This document shows positions 35,916 to 44,575 of a stretch of DNA of 64,000 nucleotides, one piece after another. Within the stretch, counting starts at the first letter, position 1, and every line of letters begins with the position of its first letter. The DNA is from Flavobacteriales bacterium (lineage in GTDB: Bacteria; Bacteroidota; Bacteroidia; Flavobacteriales_F; PHOS-HE28): positions 992,001 through 1,056,000 of the forward strand of contig JADKHI010000001.1 in NCBI GenBank assembly GCA_016721825.1. The letters run 5' to 3'. The position numbers and the translations under genes are program-made. Under the pieces are notes generated by a model. The model was not told where the DNA came from and searched no databases. It was given only the letters and a program-made list of their open reading frames with translations.

Positions 35916-36107
35916 GGGAATGACGAGTGTCGTGGTCAGTATCGGTTTGGTCGCCAGCAAGTGGTGGGCCGTTGGGGATATCGGTCGAAATGGCCGGACA
36001 GGTGGCAGAGTAGTGGTCGCTAAGGAACTGCATTCAAGGCACCTTCGCACCAGAAGGAGCTCGAAGGCTTATGGTCACCGTCTCTCCGTGAGCAACAGTG
36101 ACCGAAG

Positions 36108-36189
36108 TACGGACGGGGGGACTCGAACCCCCACACCTTACGGTACCAGATCCTAAGTCTGGCGCGTCTACCAATTCCGCCACGTCCGT
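36108..36189 (-). tRNA. tRNA-Leu (anticodon UAG)
   Basis: 82-nt class II tRNA without encoded CCA. The acceptor stem ACGGACG pairs with CGTCCGT. The D-arm contains AATTGGTAGACGCG. The anticodon stem CCAGA/TCTGG encloses the loop CTTAGGA, giving UAG. A variable arm (TACCGTAAGGTG) and a T-arm with GGTTCGAGTCC follow. It is the only gene in the 401-bp gap between tig and the flavin reductase. Confidence 0.95.
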
Positions 36190-36204
36190 GGGCTAAAAAG
36201 TGCG

Positions 36205-36212
36205 CAAAGGTA
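36205..36212 (-). promoter_or_regulatory. -7 box for tRNA-Leu
   Basis: TACCTTTG, a perfect TAnnTTTG, 15 nt upstream of the mature tRNA 5' end. Confidence 0.65.
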
Positions 36213-36231
36213 GCTGATCGAACGGGTCGGT

Positions 36232-36239
36232 TACCTTCG
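36232..36239 (+). promoter_or_regulatory. -7 box for the flavin reductase gene
   Basis: TACCTTCG on the plus strand, 77 nt before the ATG at 36317 and about 20 bp from the divergent tRNA box. Confidence 0.4.
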
Positions 36240-36316
36240 TGCGCCGGTAGTTCAGCAGGTCGACCGACCGATCACTTTAGGATGGTGAACAGCCCGAGAA
36301 CACCGAGGACAGAGAC

Positions 36317-37213
36317 ATGAAGTGCTTCGATCCCGCCACCCTGCCCATTGCGGAACTGCATGCGCACCTCGTGGGCGCGGTAGGTCCCCGACCGGTGGCC
36401 TTTGCCAGCACCATTGACGCCGAGGGTCGGCCCAACCTGAGCCCCTTCAGTTTCTTCAATGTGTTCGGCGCCAACCCGCCCATCTGCATCTTCAGCCCTG
36501 CCCGCCGTGGTCGTGACAACACCACCAAGGATACCTACCACAACGTGAAGGCCGTGCCCGAAGTGGTGATCAACGTGGTGACCTACGACATGGTGCACCA
36601 GACCTCCTTGGCCAGCACGGAATACCCCGCTGGGGTGAACGAGTTCGAGAAGGCTGGTTTCACCGCCATCGCCTCCGAAAAGGTGAAGCCCTTCCGCGTG
36701 AAAGAGAGTCCCGTACAGTTCGAGTGCATTGTGAAGCAGGTGATCGAGACGGGTACCGGTGGTGGTGCCGGCAACCTGGTGATCTGTGAGATCGTGATGA
36801 TCCACATCGATGAAGCAGTGCTGAACGAGCATGGCCGTATCGACCAGCGCAAGATCGACCTCGTGGGACGGATGGGGGGCCACTTCTATGTGCGCGCCCA
36901 TGGTGATGCGCTCTTCGAACTACCCCAACCTGCCAGGGAGATCGGCATCGGCGTGGATGCGCTTCCGAAGGACGTGCGTGAAAGCACCATCCTCACAGGC
37001 AACGATCTGGGCCGACTTGGCGCAAGCCTCAGCCTGCCCGACGAGACCAGCGTGAACGAACACAAGCTCACCGCCCTTTCCGAACTCTTCATCCAATTGC
37101 AGGGCCGACCCGATGAGCTTCGCTCGGCACTGCACCGGCACGCACAGCAACTTCTCCGCGACGGACAGGTCAGCGAAGCGCTGATGACCCTGCTCGCATA
37201 CAACGACCGATAA
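36317..37213 (+). CDS. Flavin reductase family (FMN-binding split barrel) protein
   Basis: 298 aa. The first ~200 residues match the flavin reductase-like FMN-binding fold: VGPRPVAFASTIDAEGRPNL and SPFSFFNVFGANPPIC, then NVVTYDMVHQTSLAS and the YPAGVNEFEKAGFTAIAS segment. The last ~90 residues are a helical extension (LSELFIQLQGRPDELRSALH). A flavin or flavin-dependent redox role is likely; the electron acceptor is unknown. Confidence 0.88.
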   Translation: MKCFDPATLPIAELHAHLVGAVGPRPVAFASTIDAEGRPNLSPFSFFNVFGANPPICIFSPARRGRDNTTKDTYHNVKAVPEVVINVVTYDMVHQTSLASTEYPAGVNEFEKAGFTAIASEKVKPFRVKESPVQFECIVKQVIETGTGGGAGNLVICEIVMIHIDEAVLNEHGRIDQRKIDLVGRMGGHFYVRAHGDALFELPQPAREIGIGVDALPKDVRESTILTGNDLGRLGASLSLPDETSVNEHKLTALSELFIQLQGRPDELRSALHRHAQQLLRDGQVSEALMTLLAYNDR

Positions 37214-37269
37214 GCCGCGGCTACGCTCAGCCTGGCACCACCCTCTTTCGACACAACCCAAGCATCCCA

Positions 37270-37656
37270 ATGGCACAAGTCACTATTTCCGGAACCATCA
37301 AGCTGGTGGGCAAGACCCAGCAGGTCAGCGACAAGTTCAGCAAGCGCGAGCTCGTGCTCACCGAACCCAGCGGACAGCGCCCGCAACACATCCCCATTGA
37401 GTTCACGCAGGACCGCACCGGGCTGCTCGATGCCTTCAAGGCCGGCGACGAGGTGAGCGTGGTGTGCTTCATCAACGGCCGCGAATGGGCCGCGAAGGAT
37501 GGCAGCATGAAGTACTTCCTCAGCCTCAGTGGCAACCGCATTGAGCGCGTTGGTGCTGCAGCCCCGGCCAGCGGTGGTGGTTACCAAGCCGCTCCGCCCC
37601 CCACCGCCGCGGACATGCCACCCATCGGTGGCGACGACGACGATCTGCCGTTCTGA
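37270..37656 (+). CDS. DUF3127 protein, OB-fold-like, with SSB-like acidic C-terminal tip
   Basis: 128 aa. The N-terminal ~95 residues match DUF3127, a Bacteroidota family with a predicted OB-like beta barrel (ISGTIKLVGKTQQVSDKFSK, FKAGDEVSVVCFINGREWA). A flexible Ala/Pro/Gly-rich linker leads to the ending GGDDDDLPF, strikingly like the DDDIPF tail by which SSB recruits repair proteins. An ssDNA-binding role is inferred, not shown. It is not the canonical Ssb. Confidence 0.85.
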   Translation: MAQVTISGTIKLVGKTQQVSDKFSKRELVLTEPSGQRPQHIPIEFTQDRTGLLDAFKAGDEVSVVCFINGREWAAKDGSMKYFLSLSGNRIERVGAAAPASGGGYQAAPPPTAADMPPIGGDDDDLPF

Positions 37657-37752
37657 TCTTCGGAACGACGGTACCGTCTACTGCCTTGGCCGTCATGGTC
37701 TTGTAGGTGTTCAGCCACAGGAGCCAGGTGATGCCGGCGCTATTTTGCGCCC

Positions 37753-39825
37753 ATGCGCTCCACCTTCCTGTTGTCGATGATCGTGCTCTCCCCGATCCTC
37801 CGTGCCCAGACCTTCACGGGGTCGGGCGGGCCGATACCGGATGATGGAAGTACCATCTTCTTCTCCTGCCCTGTCACCGGTTTGGTGCCAGCGACGTTGG
37901 ATACCGCTGCCTTCGGGGTGATGCAGGTGTGCATCAACCTGATGCACACCTACGATGCCGACCTGGAGATCAGCTTGGTGGCACCGGATGGGACCACCGT
38001 GCCGCTCTCCATCGGCAACGGCGGCTCGGGTAACAACTACCTGAACACCTGCTTCGAACAGGACGCCCCCGAAAGCATCCTTAGCGGCAACGCACCCTTC
38101 AATGGGACCTACCGACCACAAGGCCAGCTCGGGTCGGTGAACAACGGCCAGGTAGGTAACGGCACGTGGGCACTTCAGATCCACGACAACTATGCGTTCG
38201 AGGATGAGGGTACGCTCTTCAACTGGAGCATCACGTTCGGAAACGACCCGGCAGGGTATTTCGCGTTCATGGAGAGCGATCTTCCCATCGTGGTGATCAA
38301 CACCGGCGGAGAGGCGATCATGGACGACCCGAAGATCATGGCGGACATGGGCATCATCTGGAACGGTCCGGGGCTACGGAACCACCTCAGCGACCCGTTC
38401 AACCATTACGAAGGCAAGATCGGGATCGAGCAACGCGGGGCCAGTTCAGCGACCATGCCCAAGAAGAGCTATGGCGTGGAGACCTGGGACCTGAACGCCG
38501 ATGCCATCGACACCGCGCTCTTCGGTATGCCTTCGGAGAACGACTGGGTGCTGAGCGCAGCCTATCCGGACAAGACGTTGTTCCGCAATGCGTTCACCTA
38601 CGCCACCGCGCGCGCCATGGGCCGCTTTGCACCCCGCACCATGCATGTGGACGTGCTGTTGAACGGCGAGTACATCGGGGTCTACACCTTCTGCGAGAAA
38701 GTCAAACGTGATCCCGGACGTGTGGACATTGCCAAGCTGCAGCCTACGGACGTGACAGGTGACGAACTGACGGGCGGGTACATCGTGAAGGTCGACAAGA
38801 CCACCGGATCGGGAGGCGACGGTTGGTACAGCGTTCTACCCCCCGCCTACGATCCGGGAGGACCGGACGTGCTTATCCAATACGAGGAACCCCATGAGGA
38901 GGATATCGCGGCACAACAGGCGAGTTACATCGAGGCCTACATGGACAGCTTCGAACTCTCACTGCTCAGCACCTTCCCCGCCGACACGGGCACAGGCTAC
39001 CCGCATTTCATCGACCCCATCTCCTTCGCCGACCAGTTGCTGGTGAACGAGCTGACCAAGAACGGCGACGGATACCGCATCAGCACATTCTACAGCAAGG
39101 ACAAGAACAGTAACGGTGGCAAGCTGAAGGCCGGGCCCGTGTGGGACTACGACGTCAGTGCCGGCAATGGCGATTACTGTGACATCTGGCGGACGGATGG
39201 ATGGGCGTATGAGTTCAACATGGTATGCGGCACCGCCCCCAACCTGGTGAGCGGCTGGTGGGAGAAGCTTGTTCAGGACCCCGCTTTCCAACGTGTGCTG
39301 CGTTGCCGTTGGGAAGAGCTGAAGGTCACGGCGCTCAGTCCTGCCGCATTGGCCGCACGCATGGACTCCTTGTCCAGCTTACTGCAGGAGAGCCAAGGCT
39401 TCAACTTCGAAGTGTGGCCGATCATGGGGGTATACACCTGGCCCAACTACTACATCGCTGCCGACTACCAAGGCGAAGTGGATACCATGAAGTGGTTCAT
39501 CCAAGAGCGGTGGAACTGGATCGATGCCCAGCTTCCGCAGGTGAGCATACCCTGCAACACCGTTGGCATCGCTGACTTAGGTATTGCGCCCGGGATCAGC
39601 GCTGCCCGCTTCGTGGGCGATGACCTGTTGGTCCACCTGGCAACAGGTAGCACCCTGACGTTGGATGTGCTCGACGCGCGCGGCAGGATCATTGCGACAG
39701 GCAGGCTTCAGGCCGATGGCAGCGTTGGAAGGATCCCCATGGCAGGGGCTGCTCCGGGCATGTATGTGGCGCGCCCAAGCGGTCCCGTGGCCGGTGCCGG
39801 CATTCGCGTAGTGAAGGCGGAGTGA
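37753..39825 (+). CDS. CotH-kinase-family T9SS-secreted protein with P domain
   Basis: 690 aa. A signal peptide, then a proprotein-convertase P-like domain (about 20-165: INLMHTYDADLEISLVAPDG, NNGQVGNGTWALQIHDNYAF), then a CotH kinase-like domain (about 175-590) with KKSYGVETWDLN, DWVLSAAYPDKTLFRNAFTY, EYIGVYTFCEKVKRD and GPVWDYDVSAGNGD. A C-terminal T9SS-like sorting domain follows (LDVLDARGRIIATGRLQADG, PGMYVAR). CotH proteins are atypical kinases that phosphorylate secreted proteins. A TATTTTG box lies 5 nt before the ATG. Its role at the surface is unknown. Confidence 0.9.
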   Translation: MRSTFLLSMIVLSPILRAQTFTGSGGPIPDDGSTIFFSCPVTGLVPATLDTAAFGVMQVCINLMHTYDADLEISLVAPDGTTVPLSIGNGGSGNNYLNTCFEQDAPESILSGNAPFNGTYRPQGQLGSVNNGQVGNGTWALQIHDNYAFEDEGTLFNWSITFGNDPAGYFAFMESDLPIVVINTGGEAIMDDPKIMADMGIIWNGPGLRNHLSDPFNHYEGKIGIEQRGASSATMPKKSYGVETWDLNADAIDTALFGMPSENDWVLSAAYPDKTLFRNAFTYATARAMGRFAPRTMHVDVLLNGEYIGVYTFCEKVKRDPGRVDIAKLQPTDVTGDELTGGYIVKVDKTTGSGGDGWYSVLPPAYDPGGPDVLIQYEEPHEEDIAAQQASYIEAYMDSFELSLLSTFPADTGTGYPHFIDPISFADQLLVNELTKNGDGYRISTFYSKDKNSNGGKLKAGPVWDYDVSAGNGDYCDIWRTDGWAYEFNMVCGTAPNLVSGWWEKLVQDPAFQRVLRCRWEELKVTALSPAALAARMDSLSSLLQESQGFNFEVWPIMGVYTWPNYYIAADYQGEVDTMKWFIQERWNWIDAQLPQVSIPCNTVGIADLGIAPGISAARFVGDDLLVHLATGSTLTLDVLDARGRIIATGRLQADGSVGRIPMAGAAPGMYVARPSGPVAGAGIRVVKAE

Positions 39826-39837
39826 TCCAGTGCCTAC

Positions 39838-40980
39838 CTAGACGCGCCTCCCCTTCCACTTCGGCCGCACGAAAAGCGATGCGATCGCGATCAGCGGCGC
39901 GTAGAGCGTGAATGCCAGCAGTGCCAGGAAAGAGCGGAAGGACGAAGGGCGGTCGCCCAGCCAACGCTTCACGTCGGCCGTAAGACCGAGCACCGGGATC
40001 AACCAGGCGCACCATGCAGCAGCCATCAAGGCCCACGTGAAGAACCAGCCTTGGCCGACCCGGACCTCAGCGGCCAGCACGATCGAAATTACCAGCAGGA
40101 TCCACGGAAGCGCTAGGCCAAGCCCGGCAAACAGCTTCCCTCCACCATCACGAACGCCCCGCATCTTCCCGGCCCAGCGCAGCCGTTGTCGGACAGCACT
40201 TCCGAGGTCGCTCTCCGCCTCCACGGTCACCAATGCCTCCTTGTCCAGTAGGAAGCCGATCGGGCGTTGGTCCTTGCGCATGCGTTGTACGAGGAAGACA
40301 TCATCGCCGCTGGCCCAACGATCACCGGTGTAGCCCCCAACAGCCTCGAAAGCGGTCTTGCGGAACGCCAGGTTCGCACCGTTCGCGATCAGTGGTCGTC
40401 CTTCATCCCACAGCCCGAGCGCTGCACCCAGCAAGGCGACCTGCTCTTCTTCCTGCAACGCACCCACCAAGCCTTCTCCGCAGGTCCGAACCGGTAGAAG
40501 CAACAGGTCCCATCGCCCCGTCCGGAACGCCTGATCCACTCTCCCCACACGACCTGGACCACAACGGGCATCGGCATCCGTCAGCAGCACAATGGCCCCT
40601 GTGGCGACCTTCACCCCGGCCATGATGGCGGCTTTCTTCCCTTGCCCGGCGCCAAGCCGGACCAGCTGTAGCTGTGGCCAGTGCAAGGCCATTCGCTCCA
40701 CGATCCGCGCAGTTTCATCCGTGCTGTGGTCATCCACCACGACCACCTGCACCAGCTCACGCGGATGATCCTGGGCATAGAGGTCCTGGAGCAATGGCGT
40801 GATGGTGATCCCTGCATCGCGGGCCGCCACAAGTACAGTGATCAGCTGGGGCGGACCTCCATCATGACCGACCGGGGCCCTCCCTGAGCGTTCGAACGCT
40901 TTACGCCAACCGTCCATGCGCAAGGCCTGTGCTAAGGCCAACGCGAACGCAAGAAAGGCGAGCGCGGTCCAGATGGTCAT
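39838..40980 (-). CDS. Family 2 glycosyltransferase, membrane-anchored
   Basis: 380 aa. An N-terminal TM, then a GT-A domain: ITVLVAARDAG, nucleotide-binding VVVDDHSTDET, the DxD region LLTDADARCGP, an acceptor-site Asp pair (WASGDDVFLVQRM), and R-rich LRWAGKMRG (the QxxRW position). Two or three C-terminal TM helices follow. The ATG at 40980 overlaps the upstream gene's stop by 4 nt. The frame extends far upstream into that gene but is not coding there. A polysaccharide or glycolipid synthesis role is likely. Confidence 0.9.
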   Translation of the reverse strand: MTIWTALAFLAFALALAQALRMDGWRKAFERSGRAPVGHDGGPPQLITVLVAARDAGITITPLLQDLYAQDHPRELVQVVVVDDHSTDETARIVERMALHWPQLQLVRLGAGQGKKAAIMAGVKVATGAIVLLTDADARCGPGRVGRVDQAFRTGRWDLLLLPVRTCGEGLVGALQEEEQVALLGAALGLWDEGRPLIANGANLAFRKTAFEAVGGYTGDRWASGDDVFLVQRMRKDQRPIGFLLDKEALVTVEAESDLGSAVRQRLRWAGKMRGVRDGGGKLFAGLGLALPWILLVISIVLAAEVRVGQGWFFTWALMAAAWCAWLIPVLGLTADVKRWLGDRPSSFRSFLALLAFTLYAPLIAIASLFVRPKWKGRRV

Positions 40981-41948
40981 GCAGTAGTTGTACGTGAACG
41001 ACCGAAGAGCAGCAGGACACTGCCCACAAGGGCCGGCAGCAACACGTTCAAGGACCACAAGAGCGAGGTAGCGGCCACCACCACCACCGGCGCCCCGCCC
41101 AATGGCTGTAACAAGGCCAAGGCCACACCACCCCGCACCCCGAGCTCGGTGAGCATGAAGGTGGGTACCAAGGTGGTCATCAGGAAGACCACAGGTACCG
41201 CAAGCACCGCATGGTCGATCGGCACATCGGCACCCAGCAAGAGCAACAAGGCGACGAACTGGGCGGTGAAGACAACGTAGCGCAACGCGCTCAGGGCAAG
41301 GGTGGTGAGCAAGGCGGATCGCGGCACTTCGGACAGCACACGGAAATGGCGATCGAAACGGCGCAAGAAGGGGATCAGGTCGAGCAGTTGGCGGAGCAGC
41401 TGGGGGAACAGAAACAGCACGGCGGCCGCCAACGTGAACAACACCGTAACGAAAGCCACCGCACCCAAGGGCCAACCGGTCCTCACCGGCAGCGGGAGCT
41501 CCAGAAGCACCATGAGCAACAAGCCGAACGTCCCGACCACCAAGGTGACCAGCACCTGCGAGAGGTTCCCCAACACCGTGAGCGAAGCCCCAGCGATGCG
41601 TTGCTCCGGTCGGAGATACAGCACGCGCCCCACGAACTCCCCGGTGCGGTTAGGCGTTACCAGGCTCACACTGCAACCCGCCAGCGTAGCGGCCACGGCT
41701 TTCCATATGGGGATGCGCTCCAAGGGTTGCACCAACAGCCGCCACTTGAACGCCTCAAAGCCCCAATTCACACCCATGAGCACCGCGACCATGAGCAGAC
41801 CGGACAAGGGGACATCATGGAAAAGACCGCCACCCGCCAGCGATGCACGGAGGACGCTACTTTCGTCAACGCGCAGTTGCGCTACCAGGTAGACGCATGC
41901 CCAGGCGAAGATCCCCAGACGGAACAACAGGAGCAGCGTTCGTTGCAC
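40977..41948 (-). CDS. Flippase-like/UPF0104 membrane protein
   Basis: 323 aa from the GTG at 41948; in-frame ATGs up to 42038 would overlap the divergent ruvC gene, so the shorter form is preferred. About eight TM helices. Family features: CSVSLVTPNRTGEFVGRVLY near residue 100 (the TPxR-GE motif of LPG-synthase TM/flippase-like proteins) and TELGVRGGVAL near the C-terminus. The ATGA coupling to a GT2 suggests it moves or helps make a glycolipid. Confidence 0.85.
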   Translation of the reverse strand: MQRTLLLLFRLGIFAWACVYLVAQLRVDESSVLRASLAGGGLFHDVPLSGLLMVAVLMGVNWGFEAFKWRLLVQPLERIPIWKAVAATLAGCSVSLVTPNRTGEFVGRVLYLRPEQRIAGASLTVLGNLSQVLVTLVVGTFGLLLMVLLELPLPVRTGWPLGAVAFVTVLFTLAAAVLFLFPQLLRQLLDLIPFLRRFDRHFRVLSEVPRSALLTTLALSALRYVVFTAQFVALLLLLGADVPIDHAVLAVPVVFLMTTLVPTFMLTELGVRGGVALALLQPLGGAPVVVVAATSLLWSLNVLLPALVGSVLLLFGRSRTTTA

Positions 41949-41970
41949 GGTAGCGTGGGCTTTCCCCGCA

Positions 41971-42570
41971 ATGGAGACGATCAAAAGTAGACCGGTGGCC
42001 TCAGAGCGGATCATCTTGGGCATCGATCCGGGCACCACGGTGATGGGCTATGGCATCCTGCTCGAGCAGGAACGCACCATCCGGCTCATCGACGCCGGCG
42101 CTTTCCGCCTCAATACAGAGCACGATCACGCCCTGAAGCTCCGGGCCATCTTCCGCTTCACCCAGGACCTGATCGAGAAGCACCACCCGGACGAGCTCGC
42201 AATTGAGGCACAGTTCTTCGGCAAGAACGTTCAGAGCATGCTGAAACTGGGTCGCGCCCAAGGGGTGGCCATCGCAGCGGCGCTTCAACGCGACCTCGGC
42301 GTGGTGGAATATGCCCCGAAGCGCGTGAAACAGAGCATCACCGGAAACGGCAACGCCACCAAGGAACAGGTCGCCGCCATGCTGCTGAGCATTCTGCGCA
42401 TCGCGGAACTACCCAGCAGCACCGATGCCACCGATGCCGTGGCGGTGGCGGTCTGCCACCATTTCGCTGCGGGTGCCGTGCCCAGACCCACCCGCACCAG
42501 CACGGCGCGAGGTTCCAGTGACTGGGGCAGCTTCATCCGGAACAACCCGGAACGGATCAAGAAAACCTAG
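41971..42570 (+). CDS. ruvC: Crossover junction endodeoxyribonuclease RuvC
   Basis: 199-aa Holliday-junction resolvase. The catalytic acids are present: Asp19 in ILGIDPG, Glu79 in LAIEAQFFG, and Asp152 with Asp155 in TDATDAVAVAVCHH. The C-terminal ~30 residues are a Thr/Arg-rich tail absent from E. coli RuvC. No ruvA or ruvB is adjacent. The final TAG shares bases with the opposing HIT gene stop. Confidence 0.96.
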   Translation: METIKSRPVASERIILGIDPGTTVMGYGILLEQERTIRLIDAGAFRLNTEHDHALKLRAIFRFTQDLIEKHHPDELAIEAQFFGKNVQSMLKLGRAQGVAIAAALQRDLGVVEYAPKRVKQSITGNGNATKEQVAAMLLSILRIAELPSSTDATDAVAVAVCHHFAAGAVPRPTRTSTARGSSDWGSFIRNNPERIKKT

Positions 42571-42956
42571 GCTGTACGGATCCGCTCGGCGATCACCGCA
42601 AGCGCGTCCTGTGTAAGGTCCAGTTTCGGACGCGCGAAGTCCATATCGGACATCCGATCGATGGGGATCAGGTGTACGTGCGCGTGCGGCACCTCCAGAC
42701 CGATCACCGCCACTCCTACCCGGTCACAAGGGATCGCTTTCTGAATGCGGGCGGCCACCTCCTGAGCGAAGGGCATGATGCCGGAAAGCACATCCGCAGG
42801 AAGGTCGAAGAAGCGGTCCACCTCCACCTTCGGGATCACCAAGGTGTGCCCTTCACGCAATGGCGCAATGTCCAGGAACGCAAGGAAACGGTCATCCTCT
42901 CCCACCCTGTGGCAAGGGATCTCGCCCTGAATGATACGGGTGAACAGGCTGGGCAT
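42567..42956 (-). CDS. HIT-family nucleotide hydrolase/transferase
   Basis: 129-aa HIT protein with the catalytic triad HAHVHL near residue 93 and the family start LFTRIIQGEIPCHRVGEDD. HIT (Hint-like) enzymes hydrolyse purine phosphoramidates or related nucleotides. It starts one base inside the greA stop (TGATG), so it is translated as the second gene of a greA-HIT pair. Confidence 0.94.
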   Translation of the reverse strand: MPSLFTRIIQGEIPCHRVGEDDRFLAFLDIAPLREGHTLVIPKVEVDRFFDLPADVLSGIMPFAQEVAARIQKAIPCDRVGVAVIGLEVPHAHVHLIPIDRMSDMDFARPKLDLTQDALAVIAERIRTA

Positions 42957-43429
42957 CAGCGCGTGATCTCGAGCACTTCGAAGCGCGTACTTCCCGTGGG
43001 TGTCACGATCTCCGCGATCTCGCCGGGGGCCTTGCCCAACAGCCCCTTTCCGATGGGCGAGCTCACGCTGATCTTGCCGGTCTTGATGTCAGCTTCGCTT
43101 TCGGCCACAAGCGTGAATTCGCGCTGCGTACCGTTCTCCACATGACGCACCATCACCTTGCAATGGATGTAGACCTTGCTGATATCCACCAGACCCGGGT
43201 CGATGATGCGCGCGTTGGCGGCCACCGCTTCCAACTTCGCAATGCGCGCTTCCAAGAGGCCCTGGTCCTCCTTGGCCGCGTGGTACTCTGCGTTCTCGCT
43301 CAGATCACCCTTATCGCGGGCATCCGCGATCTGCTGGCTGATGTGCGGCCGCTCCACGGTCTTCATGTGGTGCAGCTCATCCAGGAGCTTCTTGAGCCCC
43401 TCTTCGGTGTAATAGGCCGGATTCGCCAT
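42956..43429 (-). CDS. greA: Transcription elongation factor GreA
   Basis: 157 aa, the usual length. The N-terminal coiled coil carries the tip acids in ARDKGDLSENAEYHAAKEDQ; the C-terminal FKBP-like domain ends in SSPIGKGLLGKAPGE. It rescues backtracked RNA polymerase by stimulating cleavage of the transcript. It is co-transcribed with the HIT gene. Confidence 0.97.
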   Translation of the reverse strand: MANPAYYTEEGLKKLLDELHHMKTVERPHISQQIADARDKGDLSENAEYHAAKEDQGLLEARIAKLEAVAANARIIDPGLVDISKVYIHCKVMVRHVENGTQREFTLVAESEADIKTGKISVSSPIGKGLLGKAPGEIAEIVTPTGSTRFEVLEITR

Positions 43430-43450
43430 GGCCGTTCAGGTGGGTAAGAA

Positions 43451-43480
43451 AACAAGAGGACCCCGAGAGGTCCTCTTGTT
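43451..43480 (-). terminator. Terminator of the TonB-receptor/PorV operon
   Basis: A 12-bp perfect stem AACAAGAGGACC/GGTCCTCTTGTT with a 6-nt loop, just after the PorV-like stop on the minus strand and followed by TTCTTACC. Confidence 0.85.
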
Positions 43481-43497
43481 CAAAGTTAAGCAGTTGG

Positions 43498-44571
43498 TTA
43501 CAGGCTGACGCGCAAGCCGATGCTGTGAACCCCGCCGAACGGGTTGGTGGCCCGGTAGCCGTAGTCAATGGCAAAGGCACTGACCTTCTCCGCTCCGAAA
43601 GGCAGGTCGATGCTGACGCCAGCGCTGGGGCCAGTGAAAACGGTCGAACGGTCCTCGTCGCTGGTGATGCCATCCTCGTACATGTAGCCACCGCGCAAGT
43701 GGAACATCTTCTTGAAGGCATACTCAGCCCCTAGGGTGAACTGGTCGCGGGTAAAGGCATTGCTGGTGAAGTTGCCAGCGATCGTCAGGCGGCTCAGTTC
43801 ACCGAAATTGAAGTCATATGCGGCGCCGATGTTCAGCTGCGAGGGAAGCTCGAAACGCTCCGAGCGCTGCTCCAAGGTCAACTGATCACTTCCGGAGGTC
43901 AGCAGACCCTGCACAGCAAGACCGTCACCACTGAAGCGCATGGGAGGTCCCACGTTCTTCAAGCTGATGCCGAAATGCACGTTATCCGTTGGTCCGGTCA
44001 CGTAGTGGATGCCCGCATCGAAGCACATGCCCTGGCTGCGCACGTTGGCGATGTTCTCGCTCACCACGCGCACGGTCATACCGCCATAGATGCTGTTGCT
44101 GAACTCCTTCGCATAGGAAAGGGCGATGTTGGAGTTCGTCGGGCTGTACGTACCCAGGCCGCCTTCGGGCTGGTTGACCGTGGTCACCGGGATGTCCCCG
44201 AAGGACATGGACATCGCACTGATGCCCAGCACACTGCTCTCCCCAAGCTTCTGACCGAAGCCCACGGCGCTGATCTTGGTGCCACTACCCTCCAGCCAGC
44301 GTGTGCTGCTGAAGACCAATTCGGTCTTGTGGGTGTGCGCCAGGCCGGCGATGTTGCCGAACATGCTCTCCACACCGCGAAGCGTGGACGTGTTGGCCAA
44401 GGCCCAGCCCGTGCTGCGGGCCCATGGGTTGATCAGCAGTTGGGTCGCACCGGCGGAACCGGCACGGTCGGGGTTCCCCGCCAGCAGTGTACCGCTCGTC
44501 AGGGCCGCCAGGGCCATGGAGAGGATCCTCGTTCGCATCGCTTTCATGCTCTTCGTTCGCAGGTTTCGCAT
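43498..44571 (-). CDS. PorV/PorQ-family outer-membrane protein
   Basis: 357 aa (a start at the second Met, 44547, is possible). Signal peptide, then a beta-barrel pattern like PorV/PorQ: GNPDRAGSAGATQLLINPWA, SMFGNIAGLAHTHKTELVFS, FHLRGGYMYEDG and a C-terminal strand ending GLRVSL. PorV itself escorts T9SS cargo at the outer membrane. This copy lies 4 bp downstream of a large secreted protein gene, so it may serve that protein specifically (inference). Confidence 0.88.
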   Translation of the reverse strand: MRNLRTKSMKAMRTRILSMALAALTSGTLLAGNPDRAGSAGATQLLINPWARSTGWALANTSTLRGVESMFGNIAGLAHTHKTELVFSSTRWLEGSGTKISAVGFGQKLGESSVLGISAMSMSFGDIPVTTVNQPEGGLGTYSPTNSNIALSYAKEFSNSIYGGMTVRVVSENIANVRSQGMCFDAGIHYVTGPTDNVHFGISLKNVGPPMRFSGDGLAVQGLLTSGSDQLTLEQRSERFELPSQLNIGAAYDFNFGELSRLTIAGNFTSNAFTRDQFTLGAEYAFKKMFHLRGGYMYEDGITSDEDRSTVFTGPSAGVSIDLPFGAEKVSAFAIDYGYRATNPFGGVHSIGLRVSL

Positions 44572-44575
44572 CGCA

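Noticed and set aside
36240..36275. Another copy of the GTCGACCCA palindrome (CAGGTCGACCGACCG)
   Set aside because: Only a 7-base core matches; no dyad and no GCTACACGTGC flank.
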